From contig LLEY01000292.1 in assembly GCA_001414485.1 (NCBI GenBank), forward strand, positions 1-47,561: 47,561 bases of DNA. The letters run 5' to 3'. Both the position numbers and the translations under genes were made by a program. The notes beneath the pieces are model-generated. The model had not been told where the DNA came from and did not search any database. It was given only the letters and a program-made list of their open reading frames with translations. Below are positions 34,322-46,740 of the stretch, in pieces. The stretch comes from Calycina herbarum. Taxonomy: Eukaryota > Ascomycota > Leotiomycetes > Helotiales > Pezizellaceae. Within the stretch, counting starts at the first letter, position 1; the number at the start of each line of letters is the position of its first letter.

Positions 34322-34482
34322 CTATAACTTATAATCCCTCTATCGATAAGAACTATAACTTATAATATTCTCTACATCTTATTCTACTATAACTTATAAT
34401 CCCTCTATCGACAGAGACTATAACTTATGAATTCCTCTATATCTTATAATACTATAACTTATAGTCTCTATATCGATAGCGA
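34322..34482. repeat. Tandem repeat, 65-bp period made of 31+34
   Basis: CTATAACTTATAATCCCTCT-type units start at 34322, 34353, 34387, 34418 and 34452. The spacing alternates 31, 34, 31, 34, so the repeating unit is a 65-base dimer present about two and a half times. A related single stretch occurs near 32243. Non-coding. Confidence 0.65.
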
Positions 34483-37189
34483 CTACTGCTCGGTTATAGC
34501 CTCGTAGAATCATAAAAACTATATTTACTAATTAGCTTATTTATATTATTCAAGTCCTGGCTTCCTATCTTATAATTACTAGAAAGGTCTTATATACCTG
34601 TATCTCGTATAAATATATTATATTAAAAATATAAAGTCTTAATAATATTACTTATAGAAAGAGAGTAGTATAGTCTATTAGAGTATTAGTTTTATTACAG
34701 GTGTCGAGCACGCTTAACTATATCTATATAGAATCTTATAATAGATTATAAGATTTTAGCTAGATACAGCTAGCTTGTCTACTATCTACTATCTAGCTAG
34801 AGGCTTCGACTCTACGACTCTTAACACCTCTCTTTTATTATTAGTATTAAGAATCTATAAAACTCTTATTTATAGAAGGCCCTAGATTTCTTAGTTAGAA
34901 ATAAAATAGAGTAAGAGTAGTAAAGGCATTTTTAATTAATTATTATATAGAGTTAGAACTATGTAGATCTAATAGATGTTTTTATATTAGATAGTAGAAT
35001 TAAACTTAATATATAAGAGGAGATATAAAGTAAGGTAAATATAGAAGAGCTTCTTCTTTTGTCTACTGCTACGTTGCTCGCCTTACTCTCTACTTATTAA
35101 TACTTCTTATTAAGATATACTATACTAAGATATACTATACGAAGCTCTCTCTATATTTTATTAACTATCCTAGTATAAACCGATTTACTTCCTCTTATCT
35201 CTTACTATAGACGAGGCAGACTATATACGCCTTTTATCGACTAGGTTTATTTACTCGGTTATCTATAATATAGGGAATATACTCCTCTTCTTAAATAACT
35301 AAATACTATCTAATAATTGTTTATTTAAGTTTTACTCTTATAATCCTAAGAGCGGCATCCCTCTAGTATATCCTAGCTCTTGCTATTATTATTCGCCTCT
35401 ACTGTTGTCTTAAAACTCGTAGTATTAGTAACGATAGTAATACTAACGATAATTATAGAGTTAGTATTAGCTATAGCGAGATTAACTCTATATAGACTAC
35501 TACTAATCCTATACTATGCTTTATATACTCTCTTTCTCTTTTATTTACTATTTTACTTATTATTCTTATAAGTCTAGGCTTTTGCTGTTTAAGCTTATTA
35601 GCTTAGAAGCCTGTCTAAGCTGTTCTACTAGCCTTATTAGTCTTTATTCCTAGACTAAATATAGTCTTTAAGGTACTCCCTCTATAAGTTATTTAGGTAT
35701 ACGTATACTAACACTACTAAGAGTTAAGTTTTACGCCTAATAAAGGACTTATATAGAAATTTAGTCTAGATAGAATAGTCTTATTATATAGTTATACTTG
35801 CTATACTTTTAAGATCTACTTCTCTATCTACTACTTCTATAGAGTTAAGAACTAACAAATATAGCTTAATTAGTTCTAGTAGCAACGACGCTATTACTTT
35901 AAAGATTTCGCTTACCTTTTCGTCTATAGAATACTTCTATATTGTTTTTAGTTATTTTAATATATATCGCTAAATTATTAGTTAACTTAGTAGCCGAATT
36001 CGTATTTTCTTCTATATAGATATTACCTTTTATACTTTAGCTAGAATTATTATACTTATTCTCTTTCTTATTAGCTTCGTTTCTAATATTAGTTTTAATT
36101 TAATATTATTTTAATAGGTAAGAGCTTTCCTCTTTCTACTAGAATATTTAGAAAATTCTAATTTTATACGTAGGTATATACTATTATAATTAGCTTATTT
36201 TTACTTCGGTTTCTAATACTATATTTAACGAGAAAAAGTTACGATAAGCTAACGTCTACTACTATATATCGGGACCTAAGACCTATAAGTAAAGTAGAAT
36301 TAATAGATATCGAAGAAGGTAAGAGTAGGCTAAATTTTATACCAGCTGTGAAAGATCCTATATAGTCTTAAGTCGTAGTATATAGAGAAGAGATTAAATA
36401 GAAGACTTAGAAGGTTACTTATAAGATATAAATATATAGAGATAAGTATTATATTATAGTATAAATCGAGATTTTAAAAGAGTACGAGTTCTTTAATTAT
36501 TTAAACTTTAATTCCTAAATTAAGACTTTCTATATAATATCCTTTAACCTACTTTGATTCCTATCTACCGGGTCTAATAGTAGAATACTATAGTACTAAT
36601 TTTTAGAAATATTTTATCGTCTATAAGAATAGTATAAAGTGTTCTCTCTCTATTATTCAACGAAACAGTCGTATTAGTAACTTCTATAGTCTTATACCTC
36701 TCTATAATAATTCTAATATTTCTATAGAAAGGCGTCGGCTCTAGTCTAGATATCTAGAGATAAGTATAGAACACTTTAACTTCTATCTTCAAAGAGAGAA
36801 TATTATAAAATATATTAAAAGTATATTAATAACAGGATTTAACGTTATATTCGTTAGCGAATTTTTAATATACTATTGAAATTTATTAATATTATATAGT
36901 AAGATTATATATACGCTTATATATATCTTTAACTTTAACTTTAATCCTATCTACTCTATAAGTAGCTCCTTTATAGATTTTTAATTTCCTAATATATATC
37001 CTAAGATACCTTAGAGTTAAATATTTAGGAAGATTAAGGCTACTTTTTAGTAGAATTTAGCGTCTGCTATAGTAACTGTATCGTCGTCTATATTAGCTCC
37101 TTCGATTAAGTAGGTTACTCTTACTTAAAAGACCGGGTTTCTCTAACGTTATAAAAAGAAGGTCGTGTTTCGCTGTTAGTTTATAATAA
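34483..37189. other. RIP-mutated DNA, possibly upstream part of the NLR relic
   Basis: The NACHT part of the relic at 37.2 kb should lie here if that copy was complete, but I could not find a Walker A or DALDEC remnant. No gene supported; the frame at 35380-35571 is a hydrophobic low-complexity stretch. Confidence 0.35.
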
Positions 37190-37800
37190 ATATTATATTC
37201 TAGTATTACTATTATCAGTTTTTAAAAAGAAGTTATATATTCTAGCTTAAGAGGCTTAGCTTAATAAAAAGTTTACTAGATAGTATTATAATAATAATAA
37301 AGCTTAAGAACTAGATTAAGATAAGTTATATTACGATTTTAAGAATGTCTTTAGAGAAGACTCTACTAATATAAACAAGTTTAATAAAAGCTCTAACGTA
37401 TATACGTTTATATATAATACTAGGCGCTTTACTATATCTACTCGATTAATTATTAAATAAGCGCCTCTTTAAGTATATTATTCAGCTCTTATTTTCGTAC
37501 TAGAGAAGAGTATTATTAGAGAAGCGTTCGAGAGCTATATTCTATCTTAGATCTAGAAAAAGCCTAGAGTTGAAATATACTAGAATACGATACTATAAAC
37601 CCTCGAGGGCTATACTAGTTAGGTTACCTCAGTCGCCTTCTTCTCTAATAGTAAGCAGATCGTGTCTAGGTCTTATAACAGGACCGTCCGGCGCTGGGAC
37701 GCGGCTACGGGACAGCAGCTGCTACTAGCTCTTAAGAGCTTTATTAAAACTACTAAAGAAGTTAAAGCTTACGTTAGTAGTATATTTAATTAAATCGGCA
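37190..37800 (+). pseudogene. RIP-destroyed paralogue of the NLR gene
   Basis: Matches the intact receptor of 6956-9850 segment by segment: RLSLIKSLLDSIIIIIKLKN for EALSLLRSVPEGIVIIKKLED; FIYNTRRFTISTRLII for FIHDATRFAVSTRSII; VYYSALIFVLEKSIIREAFE for AYCSALVFAPEKSIVREAFE; KKPRVEIY unchanged; and then one WD40 unit with RTVRRWDAATGQQLL kept intact. Tyr replaces Cys and His, and stops replace Trp and Gln, all through C-to-T or G-to-A. The DNA core at 37683-37720 is almost unmutated. After one WD unit the similarity ends. This copy lies on the opposite strand, 28 kb from the intact gene. Confidence 0.85.
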
Positions 37801-40800
37801 CTTAGCGTATAGTAAAACTTATATCTAAAAGTTGAAGTGTTTATAGCTAATAATAATATAGAAGATAATATAGCTATTATAAACTTTATAAACCGAGTAT
37901 TATAAGGTAATAATCAAGGGAATAGCTTCTAAGAAGTATTCCGAGAAGGATTCCGTAGAGGAGTATTTACGCTAAATCGATCGGGATTTATACTAAATTA
38001 ATCGTATACTTGACCTCTAAACGCCTAGCCTAATTTAAAGTGTAGAATATATATAAAACTAGATTACTAGTTAACTAATTACTCTAAACCAAATCAGGAT
38101 AAATAGGAGAATAAGTAGAAGTCTAGATATATTAAGAAGTATAGAAAACCACCGCTTTAATACAGTTATAGCTAATATCTTATAAGATACGAAGGTATTA
38201 AGCTAGATAATAATATCTTAGAAGAGATTACTATAATAATCCTAGAAGACGATATATAAGACGAAGAAGTTATCGAGAACTATATTACTAAATATAGAGA
38301 GATTATTATCTTAGAAGCTTAATATATTACTAATAACTTAACGAGTTCTATATATAAATACGTAAATAGTAGATTACTACTACTTCTATATAAGGAAATT
38401 CTAACTTCAGTTCTAGACACTAGAAGATATCACCGTAATAAGTTCTTTAGTATTATAATCGATATAGAAGCTGTAAAGAAGTTAACTATCGGTTATAAGT
38501 AATATATAGTATTTAATACTATCGAAGAAACTCCTATCTATAAAAGTAAGAAGATTAATATTAAGTTTAGTATTAGAATTAGTACTTTAATCGGTTTAGC
38601 TTTTATAGATACGCTTATTAGATTAATAGAGTTTTATATACTTTTTTAGTTTTATTTCTTATATTTCTAATTTTTATAAAAGACTTCGCTACAGGTAGTA
38701 ATAGCGGGCTAGTATTATAATTAATATATTAACCGCTTTTTAAAGAAGTACTAGTATCTATCTACTTATTTACTTATATCGAGATTGAAATCTAAGCTCT
38801 ACGTTCTTAGATTTAGAAGCTGAAATCCGGGATATAGATTATAGTTTATAGATTCTCTCTATAGATAATCTAGAATTTAGAACTAGGTTAATAATTAAGA
38901 GAGGTTGTAATCTTATTATATTATAACTATTTTAGAAATAACTTAAGCTATCTATGCTGTTTAGTATCGATTTAATAGAAGATATTATAATATTATAGTT
39001 ATAAAAGGCGTAAGCTATATATTAGTTCTTAAAAATAATAGTATAGTTATATAGAGAAAATCTTTTAAGATTTTTAAGATAAGAATAACCTCTAGACTAG
39101 AAAGGAATAAGGAAATCGATAGTAGAATAATATTATTACCTAAAAACTAGAGAAAGATAAGAATTACTAACTATTACTCCTTTATAAAATAAAGAGATTA
39201 TCTATTATTAGCGTAATCTAAGATAGACGCTTATCTTAAAGGTTATAGCTATCTCTTTTCCTATATACCTCTTCTATCTCTAGGAACACTTTCTACCTAA
39301 TAAACATCTTTCTACTACATCTATAAGCCGCTTACTAAAAGAGAGATATAGTTAAGAACTTATTATCTAGTTTTAGAAAGACGCTTAGTATATTTGCTCT
39401 CTACTTATCTGTTTCCTATAATACCTAGTATATATAATTATTTTAAGAAATTAGAAGATAGATATAAATAGATATATATATAAGTAGCTTATACTAATCA
39501 GTTCTTCTTTATTATCTAAATGTCTATTCTACTACCTTTAATAGGCGCTAGTAAGGAAAATCCTAAATAATTAAGTAAAAAAAGATATAAAATTCCTCTT
39601 TTAGAAATTACTATAACTAAGCACGCTCTACTACTATTAAGAACCCTAGACTAGTATTAGGTTTCTAGTTTATTTAGTACTAATATATTCTATAGATACC
39701 TAGACTAGACGGATAATAGACGACTACCTATAAGGTTTAGTTTAGAACTATTAGTAGTATAAGCTTCTTATTCTATCTCTCCTCCTTCTTAATCTAAATT
39801 CGAGAAGAAAGACGAAGTATCTTAGTAACCTATAATAGATCGTAAACTATTGGAAATTACTAAAGCCTACTCTGAATAGATGAAGTAAGAGAAGAAGAAA
39901 AAAAGTAAAGAGACTAAATCAGTATACTTCTGAAATTCCTCTTTCTACTACGAGCTTATCTACTAATAGTAGACTAAAGAATCTCGACAATAGAGAGGTC
40001 TGTTATAGGCTAAGCCTCTTCACCTTTATTATCTCTTTTAGACGACTTTAGCTTAGATAATAATTAATTTAGGCTACTTAGTAGTTTAGTCTCTACTAGA
40101 GCTATTATAAGCGTAGGAGATTAGTAGATAACTCTAATAGAATAAAGATATTTATAGAAGTATAAAGTGTTAGAAGTAGCTTAAAGAGCTTAAAGAGAAA
40201 TTTATACTATTATATTATTCTCTTACTTTTCTTAACTTATAGATTTCTAGTAAAGCTGCCGAAGTGTCTTAAAAAGAAGGCGCTAATTCTAGATTATTTT
40301 AAGTATTATTCTGTTTTTAAAACTATATATAACTATAACTTACCGAGCTATAATAGAAGATATTATAACTTAAGAAGTTTATTAGATTATAAGCTTAATA
40401 CTAAAAATATAAGCTACTTTATAATTTGAAATATAACTGAAAGAGTATATAGCTAATAAAATTATTCTTCTAAAAATCTATACTAGTTTTCTAAGTATAC
40501 GAAGTAAAGTAACGCTTTAAAGCTATTTAAAGATAACTATATAATAGTCTAATCCTATCTATAAAAAATACTAATAAATTCAACTACTAGTCTATATTTA
40601 AGTAAGTAGATAATTTAATATTACGTCTAATATACCTAGTATCGACGTTACTAGAAGCGCCTTCGGCCTTATTACTAGTACCTGTTCTATCTAACTCGTT
40701 ATTATCGAGGGTAATTAGTTAATCTACAGGTAATTAGCGCTTCTTTATATAAAGGATAGCTGGTTTACTTACCTGTCGCTCTTTTGTTTACTAAGTTCTA

Positions 40801-43700
40801 ATTTTATTCGATAGTCTTATAGTCCGGCTCTAATAAGAGCTAGCTATTCTATATACTAAAGCGTGTACTCTGTCTTTAAGGCTGTAATATATCTTCGAAT
40901 ACGAAGTAGTCTAAAATATCTCTTCGAGAGATAGAAGATCGTCGTCTGATTTATAACTGTTAGTAAGAGCGCGCTTACGACCTAGATTAATAGATTAGAA
41001 CCTTTTACTTTAGGTATATCTTTTTTATATACTTCTACCTCTCGCTATAGTACGTCTATCTGTCTTAGTATAATAGCTAGAAGAGAGAAAAGTAGTCGTA
41101 GGTCTACGTATTTTCTAGCTTATCTATAGTATTAAGTAAACGCCTGGTTTTAGTAGGCTAGAGAGAATTACTATTATAGAATAATAGTTTAAATAAAGGA
41201 AGTATAAATAAAACAAATTTCAAACTCTTAAGAGTAGTTATTATAATATAAAGAGAACAGAGGAAAAACTAATCTAAGAATTTATAGTATTTTTAGTAAA
41301 GAGAATTAAGCGGTTTTAAATAATCATCTAGTAAGAACCTACTTATTAGAATTATACCGGCCTTGTCTATAAGCTAGCTTTACTACTCTTAACTACTATA
41401 GACTGTCTAGAAATCAAGTAGACAGGTTCTATATAATATCTTAGCTCTCTAAGCTCTTATAAAGAGTGTAGATCTCCTAGAGTACCTAGTATACTAGTAA
41501 ACTAAGGTATTTTCGAGTATAATCTAGCTAACTACCTAGCTATAACGTTAAATATACTAGTTAAACCTCTATCTTCTTATAGTAAAACGCGGCTCGTAGA
41601 CTTAACTTATGCTTTAACTTCGTCTATATAAACGCTTCGTCGTCTATAGTTATAACAGGATCATAGAACTAGGACTCGTTTACTATATAATCTTTAGGTC
41701 TCTTCGGCTTTACTAAAAGTTGAAAATTCTATTCGAAATCTAAACCGCCGTACCTATTCTATAGAGCTCCTAACTATCTCTTACGTAGCTTAGCTTAAAC
41801 AACCTCCTCTTTATAGTATTAAGACTCCGTAGAGTAAACTATGCTATATCTATTCTAATAGCGTATACAGTCCTGCTATAGTAGTATACTAAGCTAAAAG
41901 ATTTTTAAAATAGCTTTTAACTACTAGATCTACTCTTCTATATATAATAGCTACGAATTAGACTCCTTTTAAGGTTATATAATCTTCCTCTCTATTATCG
42001 TCTACGTTAGCCCGCCTACTTATAACCTAGTTCTCCTACTACTAGCGTTTCGTATTCGGCTTATAACATGCTTAGTAGAAACTTTAATACTACTGTTATT
42101 AAGTAGATTACTATCTACTATAGCTACGTTTAACAGAGATCGGTTCTTCTTATTATAGATCAGCTAGGTTAAGGTATATAGTATTAGACGCTAAGCTAGG
42201 CTTGTGTTTGAATCACTCTAATTAAGCCCGCTGCCTACGTCGTACTAACGTAGAGTACGTATTATCTAGATCTCTAAACTAGTACTATTATCAAAGATCT
42301 ATAAATAGAGAGTTAGATAATAATATAAATAATACCTTCTAGCTATATACCGCTCGTATTCCGGCTGTAATATCGTCCTAGGAATTCCTAATCTACCTTT
42401 ATATTATATACCGCGTTATTATCGAGCTAGGAACCTCGTAGCTACTATAATATATATTTGTAATCGATTAGGACACTAGCTGAAGTTTACGCTCCCTAGC
42501 TAGTACCTCTGCCTTTCTAAATTAGAGCGTCTAGTAAAGCTTATAGAAAGTCTTATAAGAAGCCTAAGGTTTTTCAATATATAAGGGATTCGTAGGATAG
42601 ATACGAGCGAGTGGGTTTAAATCGTTGAAGATCTAACTAGGAAGGTCTAACGTTACTATACTATAACGCTATCGGGAAGCCTATGTTTTTAGCTGAACTA
42701 GGGTCGTTAGAATAGATATAGAAGTATACGAATAGAGGTAGGGAAATACTAACTCTTCTTAGAATAAAGCAATCGGAAGAGATAGACTATATAAGATAGA
42801 TCGGTATAAGAGTAAGTGTCGTAAGATATTAGGAGATAGGCTTTATTAGTAGGGTTAGGTTATCTATAGTAGACGTGCTAAGGAAAGTTTATAGAAAATT
42901 ATAGAAGAGTTATAAGACAGATAATAGTATACCTCTAAACTAGACTTATTTAGACTTAATCAAGTTCTTATAGATATAATAAGTATAGAATCTAAGGTTA
43001 GCTAAGGTTAGAAGGAATAATAAAGGAAGCTAGTATTTATATCGTCTAAGAAAGCGTAGCCGAAGGCCGCGTAGTACTAATATAAAAGCTTAGCCTCTGC
43101 TCGAGCAGTGCTTAGTCACGTGCCTGTTAAAGCAGCTCGGCTCTCTTCTAGATACGGATATAGAATTTATAGATATAACTTTTGATATATATATAATATA
43201 TATATACTTAGTAGCTAAACTCTTTTATTAGAGGCTATATAAAGCTTATACTACTTTTTTCTTTAAATCTATATCTACGAACGTTTAGTTAATTCTCTTT
43301 TTAAATCTAGCGACAGTTAAGAATAATCCCTAAGTACTCTTACTTATAGGTTTAATACTTTTCTATTTAATATTTTATTCTTCTAAAAATCCTCTAAATA
43401 TAGTTCTATCTAGTTATATACTACTCTCTTAAGATAGGTAGTAAGCTATATAACTTAATCTATTTTATAAGTAAACTATACTAAGTAAAAGTTTAAATAT
43501 ATTAAAGCTTTTATAATAAACTTAGTAAGTTTCTCTAAAGAGCTGTTAAATATTCTTAGTACTAGTAACTTCACTTCCTCTCTAAGAGTAGTAACTAATA
43601 CTACTAGTATTATTAGTACTAGAGGTAGTATAGAGGTTAAACCTAAGAATAGTATAGTTTTCGATATTATACTAGTCGTACTTCTAAGTAGGTGTTAAAG
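37801..43700. other. RIP-mutated DNA, unassigned
   Basis: No gene supported. A plus frame at about 38440-40330 is protein-like between RIP-type stops (for example EETPIYKSKKINIKF, HALLLLRTLD) and may be a dead element ORF; family not recognised. A short less-mutated patch lies near 43080-43140. The last few hundred bases should be the internal start of the element whose LTR follows. Confidence 0.35.
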
Positions 43701-44146
43701 TGTAACGAAACTTAAACGAACTAAATAAAGATAACTAAGTCTTAAAGATTAGTATATAAATAAGAAGTATAGACGCGATAGATTGTTTACTTAGAAGTAA
43801 ACTCGTTACTTATATTAAAGATATTAAATAAGATAATAAGATTAATAACTAAAGTTAAGTACGAAGCTTCTATCTAATAGCAGATGTGCTAGTTATATAT
43901 AGAACCCTTTATACTATCTAGATCCTTTTATAAGCTTAGATCCCTAGATCTCTTTAGATCCTCTAAGAGATCTAATAGAATCTAATATATAACTTCTAAT
44001 ATTATCTAATAGTGAAATCCTAGAATACCTAAATACCTCTATATTACTAATTCTCTTCTATACTACCTTCTAATTCCTAGATATTATATCTTATTCTATC
44101 AAAGCGCTGTCTAAACTACTTACTACGTATAACGTGATTCGTAACA
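43701..44146 (-). repeat. Orphan LTR of the Gypsy family (446 bp)
   Basis: Both ends match the Gypsy LTRs (TGTAACGAAACTTAAACGAA at left, AACGTGATTCGTAACA at right), but the middle after about 43900 is different sequence. The left flank (ACTTCTAAGTAGGTGTTAAAG) matches the sequence just inside the 5' LTR of the complete element (ACTTCTAAGTAGGTGTTTAAAG), so this is the 5' LTR of a second minus-strand copy. No matching 3' LTR was found to the left, so that copy is truncated or rearranged. Confidence 0.7.
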
Positions 44147-45210
44147 CGTACGTTGCTTAGTATTCTAGACTCTTATAAAGTGTCTTCTAGTATAACTAGA
44201 GTTAGTATACGAAGCTTTAAATCAAGCTTTAATAATATAACTTCTAGGTTATATAGGACTAGTCTAGCGCCTTAGAAACTCGCGTAGATATTATCTTTTA
44301 TAAAAGCTTTATAAAAAGCTTCTTTAAAAGCTTAAAGAAAGATTTCTTTAATAATATAGTTAATATAATTATATACTAAGCTAGAGATCTTATTTCTATA
44401 TACTCGCTTTAATAGTAAAAAACAGCTAATATTAAGCGGCTATAATAAATACGAAGAATATAGAAGTATATAAAGAATAATAATATTAAAGTCTTTATAA
44501 AGTTACTAGAATTCAAGCGAGTTATAGCTTTTATAACTATTAATAATTAGTAGTCTATATTCTCTAATACTTCGTACTTTTATATACTTATTAAAATACT
44601 CTAACTATATAACTCTAAGCTTATTATTTATCTAGCTATTAGTACTAATATAAATAACCTAGTTACGTAGTATATCTATATTCTTATACTAAGAAGATAT
44701 AAGTATCTTACTTATAAAGATAATAAACAGCGAGATTATCTAACTTATTATATTAACTCTTTAAATAACTATAACCTATTCGCGATTACCTAGCTAAACT
44801 TTTTTACGTCTCTTATATATCTCTAAACTTATAATAATAAGCTAAGATAATATAACATCTATTATAAAACTAGTCTTATTGAAATTATATATATCCTCGT
44901 TTATAATACTATATTTATTCTTAAATAACTATATAAGTATAAACTATAGACTAATAATCCGCGGATCTTTAGTTAAAGCTTATTAATAATTATAAGAATA
45001 ACTCTATCGAGTTTTTAGCTTAGATATATACTAAATAAAGGTATCTAGCTAGTTCCTATTTATAAGCTATCTATCGCGCTTCTTTAGTAAGTTATTAGCT
45101 ATATCTTATACTATATCCTTTATAGACGAAAACTCTCTTAAATCCTACTCTAATATATATCTAATTATCGTCTCCTTCTCTAGCTTCGTAAGTTTCTTCG
45201 AATTAGGCTT
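44147..45210. other. RIP-mutated DNA, unassigned
   Basis: AT-rich with stops in all frames. No motif recognised. Confidence 0.4.
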
Positions 45211-45215
45211 GTAAT
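45211..45215. repeat. Mini-element target duplication, left (GTAAT)
   Basis: GTAAT directly left of the LTR; repeated at 46983-46987. Confidence 0.8.
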
Positions 45216-45457
45216 TATTAAGAGTTATACCTGTAGAGTAAGTCTTAGAGTACTCCAGCGACGTATTCACGTAGCCTCGCTTAGCAACGTATAGACGTGA
45301 TAGAACCTTCGAGAGTACTCTTAGTAGAACTCTCTAGAATAAGCTAACTAAGTATATAAGTTAGTAAGGACTCTGGCTTAGAAAGGATAATCGAATCTTC
45401 TTATATATAGATAGCCTCTGTAGTTTAATTTATAAGTACTTGCTATAAGCCCTAATA
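45216..45457 (+). repeat. Mini-element 5' LTR (242 bp)
   Basis: TATTAAGAGTTATACC to AAGCCCTAATA. The unmutated form would start TGT and end ACA. Confidence 0.85.
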
Positions 45458-45478
45458 TTAGATTCGATTTAAAAACAA

Positions 45479-45668
45479 CGGGCCTTTACAGTAACACTGG
45501 AATATATTAGGCTATTTTGGCAATACTAGAATATAACAGGCCTTTACAGTAACACTGGAATATATCGGGCCATTTTAGTAACACTGGAACATATCGGGCC
45601 TTTATAGTAATACTGGAACTTAAGGGCCTTTATAGCAATACTAGAACTTACGGGCTATTTAACAGCAT
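45479..45668 (+). repeat. 29-bp tandem repeat
   Basis: Units beginning GGCC or GGCT at 45481, 45510, 45539, 45568, 45597, 45625 and 45653, with consensus GGCCTTTACAGTAACACTGG then AATATATCG. Spacing is 29 bases, dropping to 28 for the last two. CpA and TpG are partly kept. Confidence 0.85.
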
Positions 45669-45780
45669 TTACAGAAACTTGTGAATAATAAGGGAACTAT
45701 AGGAGGGACACACGACCTAAAACCCGGTAGATTTTTTTACGGAGGGGTATATAGGAGTAAGGACTACTCCTATTCAATAT

Positions 45781-46066
45781 AGCCTGCAGAGGCTTGACAA
45801 TACCTCAGACAACGGAAGCCCTTGCGGACGGCGAGGCCAGCGGACAGCCTGTAGAGGCTTGACAATACCTCAGACAACGGAAGCCCTTGCGGACGGCGAG
45901 GCCAGCGGATAGCCTATGGAGGCTTGACAATACCTCAGACAACGGAAGCCCTTGCGGACGGCGAGGCCAGCGGATAGCCTATGGAGGCTTGACAATACCT
46001 CAGACAACGGAAGCCCTTGCAGACGGCGAGGCAAGCAGACGATAGCCTGACGAGGCTTTACAATAC
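45781..46066 (+). repeat. 65-bp GC-rich minisatellite
   Basis: Units at 45781-45845, 45846-45910, 45911-45975 and 45976-46043, then a partial unit to 46066. The first three are nearly identical (AGCCTGCAGAGGCTTGACAA and on). CpA and TpG are plentiful, so this part escaped RIP or expanded afterwards. The open minus frame at 45870-46088 is a by-product of the array and not a gene. Confidence 0.9.
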
Positions 46067-46205
46067 AATCGACCGACAAGAGAAGCAATCGTCTAAACAG
46101 TCTTCAATCGTGCAGGACTGGAGAGGCCTGTACGTACGGCTGTGGTACCGGGACCCGGTATATAGTTGGTAGAGAGTCGGAGTAACAGCTAGAAAGACGA
46201 CCTTC

Positions 46206-46600
46206 GAACACATAGCCTACAGAGGCATTATAATACTACTTAGAGTATTCGGGCCCCGGGTACTAGCTTAAATAATAAGGGGCAGCTACGGACAGTTATA
46301 GACGGAGCGTACACAGGCCTAGAGAGGCGTTATAATACTTATTTATAGAATAATAGGAATTAGATACTTTATACCCTGTCTACACGGCAGCCTACAGAGG
46401 CCTTATAGTACTATATAGAGTACTCGAGCCCCGAGTACTAGCTTAAATAATAAGAGGCAGCTACGGACCTAGAGAGGCGTTATAATACTTATTTATAGGC
46501 CGGTAGGAATTAGATACTTTATACTCTATTAGTATATACATAGGCTTAGAGAGGCGTTATAATACTTATTTATAGAACAAGTGGTATACGGGTTTTATAA
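46206..46600 (+). repeat. About 175-bp compound repeat
   Basis: The unit starting AGCCTACAGAGGC occurs at 46214 and 46389, a 175-base spacing. A shared inner block (AGAGAGGCGTTATAATACTT then ATTTATAG) is present three times, near 46321, 46471 and 46549. The start AGCCTnnnGAGGC is also the start of the 65-bp unit, so the two arrays are related. Confidence 0.7.
46419..46439. repeat. Perfect hairpin inside the compound repeat
   Basis: AGTACTCG/CGAGTACT arms of 8 bases around AGCCC. The equivalent site in the first unit (about 46244-46264, AGTATTCGGG..CCCGGGTACT) has one mismatch of C/T type. Confidence 0.6.
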
Positions 46601-46720
46601 AGCCTATTAAAGAATACCGAAGCAATAGTAATAGTAATAGCAGAAGCTAAGATAAGATCGAAGGATAGATAATTTACTAAGGAATTTTTTACTAGAGAGA
46701 GATTAATAACACCTACTATT

Positions 46721-46740
46721 AAGAGCAGAGAGAGAGGTAA
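46721..46740 (+). promoter_or_regulatory. Polypurine tract of the mini-element
   Basis: AAGAGCAGAGAGAGAGGTAA, purines except one C and one T, abutting the 3' LTR. It is the expected plus-strand primer and fixes the orientation. Confidence 0.75.

Noticed and set aside
35380..35571. 63-codon hydrophobic plus frame
   Set aside because: Leu/Ile/Tyr-rich low-complexity translation of AT-rich RIP-mutated DNA; no start context or homology.
45781..46066. CRISPR-like array
   Set aside because: Whole 65-bp units are repeated without variable spacers, and the genome is eukaryotic. It is a minisatellite inside an LTR element.
45870..46088. 72-codon minus frame in the minisatellite
   Set aside because: The 65-bp unit is not a multiple of three, so repeats fall in different frames. 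No protein repeat is conserved, and it lies inside a transposable element.
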